From the NCBI RefSeq assembly GCF_014192395.1, contig NZ_JACHXW010000018.1, positions 19,155 through 83,154 of the forward strand: a stretch of DNA of 64,000 bases, read 5' to 3'. The first letter of the stretch is position 1. Each line of letters opens with the position of its first letter. Under the pieces are notes generated by a model that did no database searches, was not told the origin of the DNA, and was given only the letters and a program-made list of their open reading frames with translations. A program made the translations under genes and the position numbers. Positions 17,838 through 26,569 of the stretch are shown here, in pieces. Origin of the DNA: Paenibacillus endophyticus. GTDB taxonomy: Bacteria > Bacillota > Bacilli > Paenibacillales > Paenibacillaceae.

Positions 17838-18200
17838 TTATTCGCTTTCCCCGTTTTCTGTTTCCGATTCACCTTGAAGTGGAGCAGCAGAGGAGTGGTT
17901 CTCTTCGAATTCGGTTCCGGCGATCACGTTCTCATCATGAAGGCCAAATAAATCAATGAACTCGTTCCGGACCATTTCAATTGCTTTTAACTCTCCGGCG
18001 ATAACCTGATGGATAGCCTTCAATTCAGGCTGTTCTAGCTGTTGGATAAGTGTCGTGCGCTTCACGTCCAGCCTCTGCAAAAATTCAAGCGCCCGCCCGC
18101 GGCGAAATGTCTGGGCACCCGCATGCTTCTGGCCCTTGCCGCCATGTCCCTCGTGGTGTCTTCCCTGTTTCCTGTGATCGTGGCGTTCATCATGTTTCAT
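17838..18200 (-). CDS. conserved hypothetical protein, His-rich N-terminus
   Basis: A protein of 120 residues that I do not recognise as a named family. The first 30 residues are rich in His, Lys and Gly (HHEGHGGKGQKHAG). A predicted helical core follows: RRGRALEFLQRLDVKRTTL and VIAGELKAIEMVRNEFIDLF. It ends in an acidic tail. The ATG at 18200 has AAAGGAGG at normal spacing, and a good promoter with a palindromic operator lies upstream, so it is very probably expressed. The histidines could bind metal, but this is a guess. Helical proteins with an RRGRAL opening occur in Paenibacillus genomes, to my recollection. Confidence 0.65.
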   Translation of the reverse strand: MKHDERHDHRKQGRHHEGHGGKGQKHAGAQTFRRGRALEFLQRLDVKRTTLIQQLEQPELKAIHQVIAGELKAIEMVRNEFIDLFGLHDENVIAGTEFEENHSSAAPLQGESETENGESE

Positions 18201-18270
18201 ATGAGTAACCTCCTTTTTCTAAGCGTGAGTGCATATTTAAAAAAGATCAGTCTAATTACTTCATGATTAT

Positions 18271-18307
18271 GTATACAAATGTATACTAACGAATACGTTT
18301 GTGTCAA
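18271..18307 (-). promoter_or_regulatory. promoter with palindromic operator for the 120-residue protein
   Basis: The perfect palindrome GTATACAAATGTATAC (18271-18286) overlaps the -10 region. On the minus strand TTGACA at 18307-18302 is followed after 16 bases by TATACA. A repressor bound here would block the promoter. Confidence 0.6.
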
Positions 18308-18354
18308 TGGTCATTCTTTATTTGGCCAAGTCTGGCCAGTTTTGCGAAAAGGAT

Positions 18355-19194
18355 TCATGAACTCGTCTCCATACTATAAAGCCTGCGATAAGTTTCCGGC
18401 GTCATGCCTTCTTTCCGGCGAAACGTGGCCACGAAATGGCTCGCATCGCGGAATCCGACCGCTTCGCCAATTCGGCGTACCGTCCAGTCGGGGCGGGAAG
18501 GAAGCCATTCCTTCGCTTTCCGGATCCTCAGTTGAATCAAGTACGCGTAGGCCGTCTGGCCAAAAAGTTCCCGAAACTTTTCGTTCAGCTGCCTTTCGCC
18601 GATCTCAAGCAAGGCTGCCATCTCGGCTAAGCCGATTCCGGGATCGGCGAATTCTGCTTCAAGCCAGTCCAGCAAAATTTGAATCCGCTCCAGCCGTTTC
18701 GATATAGATGGCCGGTTGTCCGTTCGGGCATCGGTTCGCAGCAGCGTAAGGAAACGGTACAAATCGGATGAAAATTGCCAGCCCGACGGGTCGCCACCAG
18801 ACTCGGCGGTCACTAGCATGTCTGCCAATAATGTCGATATTCGGTCATTGCCGGCTTCCCACTGGAAGCGCTCCGCAATTTTCCAACCGAAAGATTGGAT
18901 GAAGCTTGCCGCCATGCTCCCGTGAAACGTAATAAATCCGGTATGCCAAAAGCCGTTTTTTGCTTCGTAGCGATGCGGCGTTCCCGTAGATAGCAGCACA
19001 CCTGAGTGCTCCGTCATTTTCCAGGTTTGGCCATTCGTCGATAGCTCGCCTTCGCCTCCGAGCGTTTGAAGCCAGTGAAAATAAGGGTAGCCATTTGGTC
19101 GGTCCATCATCTCTTGTTTGGGACTGACGCCAATCGATTCGAGCTGCAGCGGCAGCAACTCCGCTGGCGAAGGCGGAACGATTCGTTTCTTCAT
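18355..19194 (-). CDS. AraC family transcriptional regulator
   Basis: A protein of 279 residues with an N-terminal cupin-like domain (MTEHSGVLLSTGTPHRYEA) and the C-terminal double helix-turn-helix (LAEMAALLEIGERQLNEKFREL and VRRIGEAVGFRDASHFVATFRR, ending MTPETYRRLY). The ATG at 19194 is preceded by GGAGG at 5 bases. It is divergent from the GH105 gene and is its likely regulator. Confidence 0.87.
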   Translation of the reverse strand: MKKRIVPPSPAELLPLQLESIGVSPKQEMMDRPNGYPYFHWLQTLGGEGELSTNGQTWKMTEHSGVLLSTGTPHRYEAKNGFWHTGFITFHGSMAASFIQSFGWKIAERFQWEAGNDRISTLLADMLVTAESGGDPSGWQFSSDLYRFLTLLRTDARTDNRPSISKRLERIQILLDWLEAEFADPGIGLAEMAALLEIGERQLNEKFRELFGQTAYAYLIQLRIRKAKEWLPSRPDWTVRRIGEAVGFRDASHFVATFRRKEGMTPETYRRLYSMETSS

Positions 19195-19336
19195 GAAAAC
19201 CTCCATATTCTTATATGTCATTTCTATATTTTTATATGGGACCGCATAAAATTAACGCTTACAATAAAGAAGTATACTGCGGTTTTATCATACAAATCAA
19301 TTAAACATAGGAATCAACTAAGAAGGGATGATCAAG

Positions 19337-20380
19337 TTGAAAATTAGCGCAAAAGAGAATGACCTGAAGCAAATCGTCGGACGCGTGGCGGAGTATACGT
19401 TCGGCATGGACCTGACGTGGGACTGGCCGGGCGGAGTCGCCTACTACGGCGTTAGTCGGGCATACGAAGTGACGGGAGAACAAGCTTATTTGGATCGAAT
19501 GATCGCTTGGGTGGACGAATACATCGAGGCAGGGCTTCCGGTATGGACGGTCAATACTTGCGCGATGGGACATATGCTGCTCACTTTGTACGAGCAGACG
19601 AAGGACGAGCGGTATGCGGAGCTTATTTTCAGCAAGATCGATTATCTGGAAAATAAAGCATTGCGTTTCGGCGACCGGGTGCTCCAGCATACGGTGTCGG
19701 CCAAAAACGATTTCCCTGAGCAGTGCTGGGCGGATACGCTATTCATGGCGGCGTATTTCATGCTGCGCGCGGGCATCATGTTTGACAAAAAACATCTCGT
19801 AGAGGACGCTCTGCATCAATTTTTCTGGCATATCAATTACTTGCAGGACGAGAACGACGGGTTGTGGTATCACGGCTACAACCATATCAAGCAGGATCAC
19901 ATGTCCGGCATGTATTGGGCGCGAGCCAATGCCTGGGCGGCTTATACGATGTCCAGAGCGGCCAGTATTTTGCCGGAAGCTTATCTATATCCTCCAATGA
20001 TGCATATATGGAGCTCATTGCGCGATCAGCTTGCTGCGGTTAAGAAGCTGCAGAAGGAAGACGGTCTCTGGGGCACCGTGCTTGATTATCCGGAAGCCTA
20101 TGGGGAAGTATCAGCTACGGCAGGCATTGCGGCGGCAATGATTACGCAAGGAAACCCGCTGCATGGGAAGCATGTGCAGAAGGCTCTTGACGGCGTACTC
20201 GCGAACATCGCGGACAACGGCCGCGTAAGGAACGTATCAGGCGGCACCGCCGTTATGAACGATATCGCCGGCTACCTTGGCATTGACCGGAAATGGGCGC
20301 AGGGCTGGGGGCAGGGGCTTGGGCTTGCGTTTTTGGCCTCGGCTATCGACGAACTTAAGAAAGAGTCGGACAAGCTTTGA
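19337..20380 (+). CDS. glycoside hydrolase family 105 unsaturated glycuronyl hydrolase
   Basis: A protein of about 347 residues with the (alpha/alpha)6 barrel of YteR/YesR-type enzymes. The catalytic Asp is in EQCWADTLFMAAYFM, and YWARANAWA and DGLWYHGY line the active site. These enzymes hydrate and remove the 4,5-unsaturated uronic acid left by polysaccharide lyases, so the enzyme could follow the PL8 lyase or a pectin lyase encoded elsewhere. A TTG at 19337 lies 9 bases after AAGGG; an ATG at 19328 touches that site directly and is less likely. It is cytoplasmic, with no signal peptide. Confidence 0.87.
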   Translation: MKISAKENDLKQIVGRVAEYTFGMDLTWDWPGGVAYYGVSRAYEVTGEQAYLDRMIAWVDEYIEAGLPVWTVNTCAMGHMLLTLYEQTKDERYAELIFSKIDYLENKALRFGDRVLQHTVSAKNDFPEQCWADTLFMAAYFMLRAGIMFDKKHLVEDALHQFFWHINYLQDENDGLWYHGYNHIKQDHMSGMYWARANAWAAYTMSRAASILPEAYLYPPMMHIWSSLRDQLAAVKKLQKEDGLWGTVLDYPEAYGEVSATAGIAAAMITQGNPLHGKHVQKALDGVLANIADNGRVRNVSGGTAVMNDIAGYLGIDRKWAQGWGQGLGLAFLASAIDELKKESDKL

Positions 20381-20449
20381 CGATCGCACAGCGTGCGCGC
20401 TTCTCCCGCAGCTAGCCACAATGATTGTTCGTTTGCATTGCCCATTGAA

Positions 20450-20480
20450 AGCCCTGCGTAACGCGCAGGGCTTGTTGTCG
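20450..20480. terminator. terminator after GH105
   Basis: AGCCCTGCG pairs with CGCAGGGCT, followed by a TTGTTGT tail. It lies between convergent genes. Confidence 0.7.
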
Positions 20481-20526
20481 TTTGAAGGTTGTGCAGCGCT
20501 GCGTGCGGATCATGCAGCTGCGGTCT

Positions 20527-21774
20527 TTATAGATGTAATGACTGGCGGTTACGGTACTGTTTCGGCGTCATGCCTGTATGTTTTTTAAATGCTTTGACGA
20601 AATGAGCTTGATCGTAGAAAGTTAGTCGCTCACCGATTCTCGACATCGTGTCGCCCGAGTGGTCAAGCAGCTTCTTGGCTTCCTCGATTCGTTCTCGCTG
20701 GATATAGCTCATCAGAGTCAGGCCCGTTTCCTTTTTGAACAGTTGTGACAAATAATGAGGGTTAAGTCCGGATAGCTCAGATAGCAGCTGCAAGGTCAAT
20801 TCTTCGAAGATATGCAGATAAATATACTCTTTACATACCTGGACCGGCTTAGAATGGTTGTTGTTTCGGCATTGGTTGACTCGATCGGCAAAATCCGAAA
20901 TGGCGGTGAAAACGGCAGTCTCAATCGCGCCTAATTCGTTCAATTCCTCGATATGCTGAACATGCAGATCGCATAACGTCATCGCCAGCTCCTGATACAC
21001 GCCACCTTCGATTGCTGCGCGGCTGCTTAAGGCGATGCCGCAAATCGCTGGGTTTTTAACACTTCGTATTTGGCTTCGTTTCGATTGAACCCCAACGGCA
21101 TTGATCCCGTTGGTTGCTTTGATCAATTGCTTCATCAACTCTTTTTTGTCCCCGCGCGTAATGAGTGCCAACATCTGATTCACGCCAACGATTCCATCAT
21201 GAAAAATAGAATACTCCCGCCGGTCGGCTAGTTCCAGTTCGTTTTCCTGCTGTTGAGCGGCTAGCCTGGATTGCATTGTGGACTGGAGAACGTCCGTAAT
21301 GTCAAGAGGCTCCCGATTCACGATCCAGTTCGCCAAGACGCAAATATGCAGGAAACGAAAGTGGTCAACAAGCGGGAGACTGTTCATATATTCCATCCAT
21401 TTCGGCCTATCCTGGACAAGGATGCCGTGCTCAATCAACCAATCGCGATTTAATTCGCTAGTATTCCGTCTGATGGTCGGGCCTATGACGATGACAGCCA
21501 TACATTGCCCATTACGCATCGCAGGTACTACGGCAAACTGCTCCAAATCATGGGTCTCGAATATAATCGGGCGGTTTAATTTCTTTCCGTTCGCTGCGGC
21601 AAACCGGAAGAGATCGGCTGAATCCGGATACGTTGGATGAACGGCAAGCTCAGCGCTCCAGATGAATTCCTGATGGTTGTCGTAAGTCCATTTGCAGAAA
21701 ACAGGCAGCTGCAAGCTTTCATGAACGTATTTGCACAAATAGTCCAGATCAGTTAATTCTCCCGCGGATTCCAT
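20527..21774 (-). CDS. AraC family regulator with large sensor region
   Basis: A protein of 415 residues, longer than the other AraC regulators here. About 310 N-terminal residues form a PocR-/GAF-like sensor (LCKYVHESLQLPVFCKW, MRNGQCMAVIVIGPT), with a helical linker. The C-terminal AraC domain reads LQLLSELSGLNPHYLSQLFKKE and MSRIGERLTFYDQAHFVKAFKK. The ATG at 21774 follows AGAGGA. It is divergent from the GPH transporter and hydrolase-like pair and probably controls them. Confidence 0.86.
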   Translation of the reverse strand: MESAGELTDLDYLCKYVHESLQLPVFCKWTYDNHQEFIWSAELAVHPTYPDSADLFRFAAANGKKLNRPIIFETHDLEQFAVVPAMRNGQCMAVIVIGPTIRRNTSELNRDWLIEHGILVQDRPKWMEYMNSLPLVDHFRFLHICVLANWIVNREPLDITDVLQSTMQSRLAAQQQENELELADRREYSIFHDGIVGVNQMLALITRGDKKELMKQLIKATNGINAVGVQSKRSQIRSVKNPAICGIALSSRAAIEGGVYQELAMTLCDLHVQHIEELNELGAIETAVFTAISDFADRVNQCRNNNHSKPVQVCKEYIYLHIFEELTLQLLSELSGLNPHYLSQLFKKETGLTLMSYIQRERIEEAKKLLDHSGDTMSRIGERLTFYDQAHFVKAFKKHTGMTPKQYRNRQSLHL

Positions 21775-21849
21775 TCATTCATCCTCTTTTCGTACAATTA
21801 ATATACGTAAAATACCATACTTGAAAGATTGTGTGTGACATAATTCAAA

Positions 21850-21863
21850 TGTAAAGGCTTACA
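21850..21863. promoter_or_regulatory. cre-like palindrome upstream of the transporter
   Basis: TGTAAAGGCTTACA is a near-perfect palindrome resembling a cre site, with GG in place of the central CG. It lies 26 bases before the transporter ATG and could be a CcpA site or an operator for another regulator. Confidence 0.4.
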
Positions 21864-21888
21864 TGAATGCGTCATGAGGGGGAGATTT

Positions 21889-23289
21889 ATGGCAGCTGCT
21901 GAAGTAATTGGACAAAAGGTTGACGATGATGGTGAACGGCCGAGGCTTACATTAAGCGAAAAGATTGGGCTGGTTATTGGGAATGCGCCTAATACGTTTC
22001 ATTATCAAATGATTCAAATGTATTTGTTGTTTTTCTACACGGACTTTATGAAAATCAGTCCGGCTTTTATAGCGGCCTTATTCCTTATTTCCCGAATAGC
22101 GGATGCACTGTTGGCTCCGATTTTTGGAGCGATGCTGGATAAAATCACCACGCCGTGGGGGAAATATACGCCTTGGTTTCTTATCCTTGGCGTACCTTTC
22201 GCCATCGCTGGATGGTTAACCTTTACGGTTCCCGATTTAAGCGAATCCGGCAAAATGGTTTACGCTGTCGTGACCTATGCGATCTATAGCTTGTTCGCTT
22301 CCGTCATAACGATCCCCAGCCAAGCGGTTGTGCCGGCCGTGACCAAGCGAATCGAAGAGCGAATCACAATCGCCCAGCTCGGTTTTCTGTTCATTCTCAT
22401 TGGTGCGCTAATTGTGCAGGTTGGGACGGTTCCTTTGTACAAAGCATTAGGCGGAGGAGATGATAGCAAAGGCTTTTCCATTTTCATGGCAGCGGCGGCA
22501 GTCATAACCATTGTAATATCCATTTTTCAATCGGTACGAGTGAAGGAGCGTTATCTTGTAGCCGTAAAAAAAGATAAAAAATCGCCTACTTTCAGACAGA
22601 TGTTTGCCGCTACGTTCTCGAACAAATACGCGATCATTTTATATGTCTATTTGTTCTCAAGCGCCATATCCTCCGGTATTCGTTCCGGCGTCCAGATTCA
22701 TTTTTACAAATATTTTTTCAACAATGAAGGCTTAATGGCGATTATAGGAATCGTTGTCCTCATCCCGACACTGTTCGGAGTAGCATTCAGCCAAAGGGTA
22801 ATAAGACGCTTCGGATTGAGAAATACGGTACTCGCAGGCGTATTCATCAATCTCATTACATGCCCAGTCTTTTTATTTATCCCGTCCGGCACGACCGGCC
22901 TCATGATGCTTATTGCCGTATCTGTAATCACAAGCCTTATCGGCGGATTCGCGAGTCCGGCGCAGGGAGTGATGATGCCCGCGGCGATCGATTACACCGA
23001 ATGGAAGAGCGGGCTGAACTTAAATGCGTTTATGAGCTCATTCAACGGCTTTATCCAAACGTTTGCGACGGCGTTGTCCGGAGCGATCGCGGCAGGAGCG
23101 CTTACGGTGATCGGATACGTGCCGGACGTGGTGCAAAGCGACGGAACATTGTTCGGGCTGAAAATATTGATCGGGGTGCTCCCTGCCGTGTTCGGCGCAT
23201 TCGCCATATGCATGGTCTGGTTTGATCTGACGGAGGAGAAGCAGTCGCGTATTTCAAAAGAACTGGCAGAAAGAAGGAGAAATGCTTAA
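21889..23289 (+). CDS. GPH family sugar:cation symporter (MelB/YicJ-like)
   Basis: A protein of 466 residues with about 12 hydrophobic segments. The motif SRIADALLAPIFGAMLDKITTPWGKYTPW is the MelB-type cation and sugar site, with two Asp in helix-2/loop positions, and it identifies the GPH branch of the major facilitator superfamily. The family takes up glycosides and oligosaccharides, including unsaturated uronides, by H+ or Na+ symport. The ATG at 21889 follows GAGGGGGAG. The stop overlaps the next start (TAATG), so transporter and hydrolase-like protein are coupled. Confidence 0.88.
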   Translation: MAAAEVIGQKVDDDGERPRLTLSEKIGLVIGNAPNTFHYQMIQMYLLFFYTDFMKISPAFIAALFLISRIADALLAPIFGAMLDKITTPWGKYTPWFLILGVPFAIAGWLTFTVPDLSESGKMVYAVVTYAIYSLFASVITIPSQAVVPAVTKRIEERITIAQLGFLFILIGALIVQVGTVPLYKALGGGDDSKGFSIFMAAAAVITIVISIFQSVRVKERYLVAVKKDKKSPTFRQMFAATFSNKYAIILYVYLFSSAISSGIRSGVQIHFYKYFFNNEGLMAIIGIVVLIPTLFGVAFSQRVIRRFGLRNTVLAGVFINLITCPVFLFIPSGTTGLMMLIAVSVITSLIGGFASPAQGVMMPAAIDYTEWKSGLNLNAFMSSFNGFIQTFATALSGAIAAGALTVIGYVPDVVQSDGTLFGLKILIGVLPAVFGAFAICMVWFDLTEEKQSRISKELAERRRNA

Positions 23290-25334
23290 TGTCCATTCCT
23301 GATACGAATCAAGCAAACAACCACAATACGTTATATGACGGTCAACAGGACCCGCAATTCCAGAGTCCTTATGTGGACATGGACGAATGGAGAGAGGAGC
23401 CCGTGCGCCATCGGTATATGCATGGCGGATTCACAGGCACCGAAACGAGGTTTTCGTTTTATTTTCCGCTCGAAGAGAACTATAGGGGACGATTCTTTCA
23501 ACCGGTTTATCCTGTGCAAGGCAGCGAGAACGCGGCTCAATCCCACGTTGATGGCATTGATAATAAAATTGGGTTTGCCATAACCAGGGGCTCTTATCTG
23601 GTAGAAACCAACATGGGAGGCGCATCCTCTGATGTTACGCTCGTGTACCGAGCTAGCGCTGCGGTGGCGCTGTATTCGCGGGTGAAAGCGACAGAACTGT
23701 TCGGACCGCATCGCCCATACGGTTACATTTATGGCGGAAGCGGCGGCGGATTTAAAACGATGAGCTTCATAGAAAATACGACCGGCATTTGGGATGGTGC
23801 CGTACCGTTCGTCATCGGAACGCCTATGGCGATCCCGAACGTGTTCACAGCTCGCGTCCACGCCATGAGAATTCTCAAAAATAAATTCCCAGGCATTATC
23901 GACGCAATCGAGCCGGGTGGCGGCGGGGATATGTACGCCGACTTGAACGAGGAAGAACGGCAAGCGCTTGAAGAAGTTACGCGATTGGGCTTTCCTCCCA
24001 AAGCATGGTTTGCTCACGAAGAGATTGGCGACGGCGCCCTTACGGTGCTGACGCCTGCCGTGATGAAGATGGATTCAGCGTATTTCGATGAGTTCTGGAC
24101 CGTTCCCGGATACCTTGGTGCCGATCCCGATAGCTCAGCTTCAAAGGCTCGGCTCCAATTCAAGACGGTCGTATCAGAGGTTGTGCGACCGCGTAAGCAA
24201 GGGAAGACGGAGTCCTCTTCAGCGAGCAATATGGGTGTTGACGAAGCTTGGAAAATGCTGACGGAAGCGGAGGAAAGCATTCCTTCTTTTAAAGTGGAGA
24301 GCGTACCTGGAGGGGATGCTTATCTCGATGGCGCGTTTATCAGAGTCATTAGCGGTGAGGCGGCAGGTCTGAAAATCCCGCTCGGACGATTGGACGGAAA
24401 CGTTGTCACGATTGGTTCGGCATTTGGCTTCTTCGCGTCGCTTCAAGCCTTGGAAGCTGTGAAAGCAGGTGATGAAATCATGCTCGACAACTCGGATTAC
24501 ATCGCCATTCAAACCTATCACCGGCATCAGGTTCCTTCCAGCGACTATGCGGTATGGGATCAATTCCGGGATGAGAACGGCGAGCCGTTGTATCCGCAGC
24601 GCCCGTTTCTCGTAGGGCCGGCCGTTGCTTTCGGGGGCGCGGGTTCCTTGCAAAGCGGTCGGTTTCAAGGGAAAATGATCGTCGTGCAGACGCTTTTGGA
24701 CGAGAGCGCATTCCCTTGGCAAGCGGACTGGTATCGCAGCAAGGCACAAGAACATTTAGGTGGAAAATTGGATGAAAGCTTTAGGCTTTGGTATGTGGAT
24801 CACGCTTTACACGCGGATACGAGCTCGAACGGCGCGCTAGATGAGCTTCATATCGTGACGTATGTACCAGCACTGCATCAGGCGCTTCTGGATTTGAGCG
24901 ATTGGGTGGAGCGGGGAATTGCACCTCCAGCCAGCACAAACTACGAAGTTGTAGACGGACAAGTTGTGGTTCCCTACAGCGCGGCGGACCGCAAAGGCAT
25001 TCAACCCGTCATTGCCCTTACGGCAAATGGCAGTGAACGTGCAGAAGCTTTGGTTCACGAAAAAGTTCATTTCAAAGCGGTAGTCGAAGTTCCGCCGAAT
25101 ACGGGGAGGATCGTTGTCGCGGAATGGGATTTTGAAGGGAAGGCTGACTTCCCGGTTAAAGCGGATATACGCCATTTGAACGAAGAGGGATCGCAAGCCG
25201 TGATTGAGGGGACATATGCATTTTCCATGCCAGGCACATATTTTGTCGTATTGCGGGCAGCGTCGAACAGGAGCGGCAGCGACCTCTTTACGCAGGTGCC
25301 GAACTTATGCCGAGTGCGGGTCGTTGTGAAATAA
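23289..25334 (+). CDS. unrecognised alpha/beta-hydrolase-like protein
   Basis: A protein of 681 residues that I cannot place in a named family with certainty. The segment GPHRPYGYIYGGSGGGFKTM has the look of a nucleophile elbow (GGSGG) after a strand, and FIENTTGIWDGAVPFV follows, as in tannase- and esterase-like alpha/beta hydrolases. A later WYVDHALHAD could hold the catalytic His. A PKD- or Ig-like C-terminal domain is suggested by VHFKAVVEVPPNTGRIVVAEWDFEG and YFVVLRAASNRSG. No signal peptide is seen, so it may act inside the cell on the compound brought in by the coupled transporter. The start overlaps the transporter stop, and AAGGAGA lies upstream. Confidence 0.6.
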   Translation: MSIPDTNQANNHNTLYDGQQDPQFQSPYVDMDEWREEPVRHRYMHGGFTGTETRFSFYFPLEENYRGRFFQPVYPVQGSENAAQSHVDGIDNKIGFAITRGSYLVETNMGGASSDVTLVYRASAAVALYSRVKATELFGPHRPYGYIYGGSGGGFKTMSFIENTTGIWDGAVPFVIGTPMAIPNVFTARVHAMRILKNKFPGIIDAIEPGGGGDMYADLNEEERQALEEVTRLGFPPKAWFAHEEIGDGALTVLTPAVMKMDSAYFDEFWTVPGYLGADPDSSASKARLQFKTVVSEVVRPRKQGKTESSSASNMGVDEAWKMLTEAEESIPSFKVESVPGGDAYLDGAFIRVISGEAAGLKIPLGRLDGNVVTIGSAFGFFASLQALEAVKAGDEIMLDNSDYIAIQTYHRHQVPSSDYAVWDQFRDENGEPLYPQRPFLVGPAVAFGGAGSLQSGRFQGKMIVVQTLLDESAFPWQADWYRSKAQEHLGGKLDESFRLWYVDHALHADTSSNGALDELHIVTYVPALHQALLDLSDWVERGIAPPASTNYEVVDGQVVVPYSAADRKGIQPVIALTANGSERAEALVHEKVHFKAVVEVPPNTGRIVVAEWDFEGKADFPVKADIRHLNEEGSQAVIEGTYAFSMPGTYFVVLRAASNRSGSDLFTQVPNLCRVRVVVK

Positions 25335-25353
25335 GCCGATAAAATGGTAAGAC

Positions 25354-25400
25354 TAGACCGTTAGATATGGTTCATGCCATATCCAACGGTCTTTGTTTGT
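25354..25400 (+). terminator. terminator of the transporter-hydrolase operon
   Basis: GACCGTTaGATATGG pairs with CCATATCcAACGGTC around a 6-base loop, followed by a TTTGTTTGT tail. Confidence 0.85.
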
Positions 25401-25709
25401 CTAGAGATTATCAAACATAAAAGATGTGGCATCGATGAAAATACCATTTCGTTGAAGCGAGCATGTCGTTTGATTCTTGAAAAACCGTAATGATTGAAAA
25501 ACCGGTTGATTAACATTTTGCAGTTGATCCAGATGTGCGTTTGCTCTATGATGGTGACGACATCATTTCTGTACGGCAGCGTGGAATTCGGCACCCTTCC
25601 TTACCAAGCTAAGTGATGTTTTTTTATTTCAATTATGCAAGGAAACAGACAGCAATGCCAAGCTGCAGCTGCTGCTAAGCGGCTAATGTACGAGAGGAGT
25701 GAATCGGTA
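25401..25709. other. intergenic stretch before the GDPD-like gene
   Basis: I see no convincing gene. A minus-strand frame of 77 residues has no ribosome binding site. A weak AAACCGGTT element near 25500 resembles the LacI-type operator found elsewhere in this region. Confidence 0.4.
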
Positions 25710-26453
25710 ATGGCATTTCCTTTAATTACGGCACATACCGGCTGCATGGGCGAGCCGGACAATACGGCTGGCTCTGCCCTTGCTGGAATCGCACTTGGGG
25801 CCGACATTGTCGAGGATGATATTCGCATTACGCGCGATGGCGTTCCCGTGCTGTTCCATGACGAATGGGTATCGCTGAAGGATGGTAATCGGATGGGCAT
25901 CTCATTATCCACCTACGACGAGCTTCGCCATTTGGACATTATTCCGGCGCATGCCGCAGGCAGCCAGACGATCCGCCTCGCAGCGCTCGACGAGCTGCTT
26001 GCAATCGTTCGCAGCGCCGGCTGCCATGTGAATCTGGATATCAAAGTAGACGAAGCTATCGCCCCAACAGCCGCCGCCGTGCGCAAATTCGGGCTGGAAA
26101 AGCGAGCTTTCCTGAGCGGCTGCGGCGCGAACCGGGCGCTTCTGGCGAGAGCCGAGGCACCTTGGCTTCCGAGACTGCTTAATGCCGACGCAGATTTGTT
26201 CGATGCCGTGGCGTATTCCGAGGCTGTGAAGCGGACAATCGAGGATGCGGTGGCCGCAGCCTGCTTCGGAATCAACATCCAGCACCGCCACGTTCGGGAA
26301 GAGCTGCTCGCCTCTGCTAGTGACTGCGGACTGTTCATCTATACGTGGACGGTCAACGAATCGGAGCAGATAGCGGCCTTGGCCGCGAGCGGTGTCCGCT
26401 CGATTACGACCCGTCGCGTAGACTTGGCGATGGGGCTCAAGACGGCCCGTTGA
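25710..26453 (+). CDS. glycerophosphodiester phosphodiesterase-like protein
   Basis: A protein of 247 residues with the GDPD barrel. The metal site GADIVEDDIRITRDGVPVLFHD and the LDIKVDE strand are clear. The usual AHRG motif at the N-terminus is AHTG here, so the active-site Arg is missing. The C-terminal part IYTWTVNESEQIAALAASGV is typical. The ATG at 25710 is preceded by GAGAGGAGTG. It could act on glycerophosphodiesters or on a related phosphodiester; the altered motif makes the substrate uncertain. The next genes encode a metallophosphoesterase and a HAD phosphatase, which suggests a phosphorylated substrate. Confidence 0.78.
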   Translation: MAFPLITAHTGCMGEPDNTAGSALAGIALGADIVEDDIRITRDGVPVLFHDEWVSLKDGNRMGISLSTYDELRHLDIIPAHAAGSQTIRLAALDELLAIVRSAGCHVNLDIKVDEAIAPTAAAVRKFGLEKRAFLSGCGANRALLARAEAPWLPRLLNADADLFDAVAYSEAVKRTIEDAVAAACFGINIQHRHVREELLASASDCGLFIYTWTVNESEQIAALAASGVRSITTRRVDLAMGLKTAR

Positions 26454-26569
26454 AAATGAGCGCTAGCATTGGAGTGCTTAACCGGTGACATTGCTGCAAC
26501 CGGCGTGTCATACCATTAACCGGTATACATGCTGCTTATACGTCAATAAAAGATGAAGGGGACAAGGAA

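Noticed and set aside
25361..25594. Minus-strand frame of 77 residues after the terminator
   Set aside because: It has no ribosome binding site, starts close to the terminator of the facing operon and has no recognisable motif.
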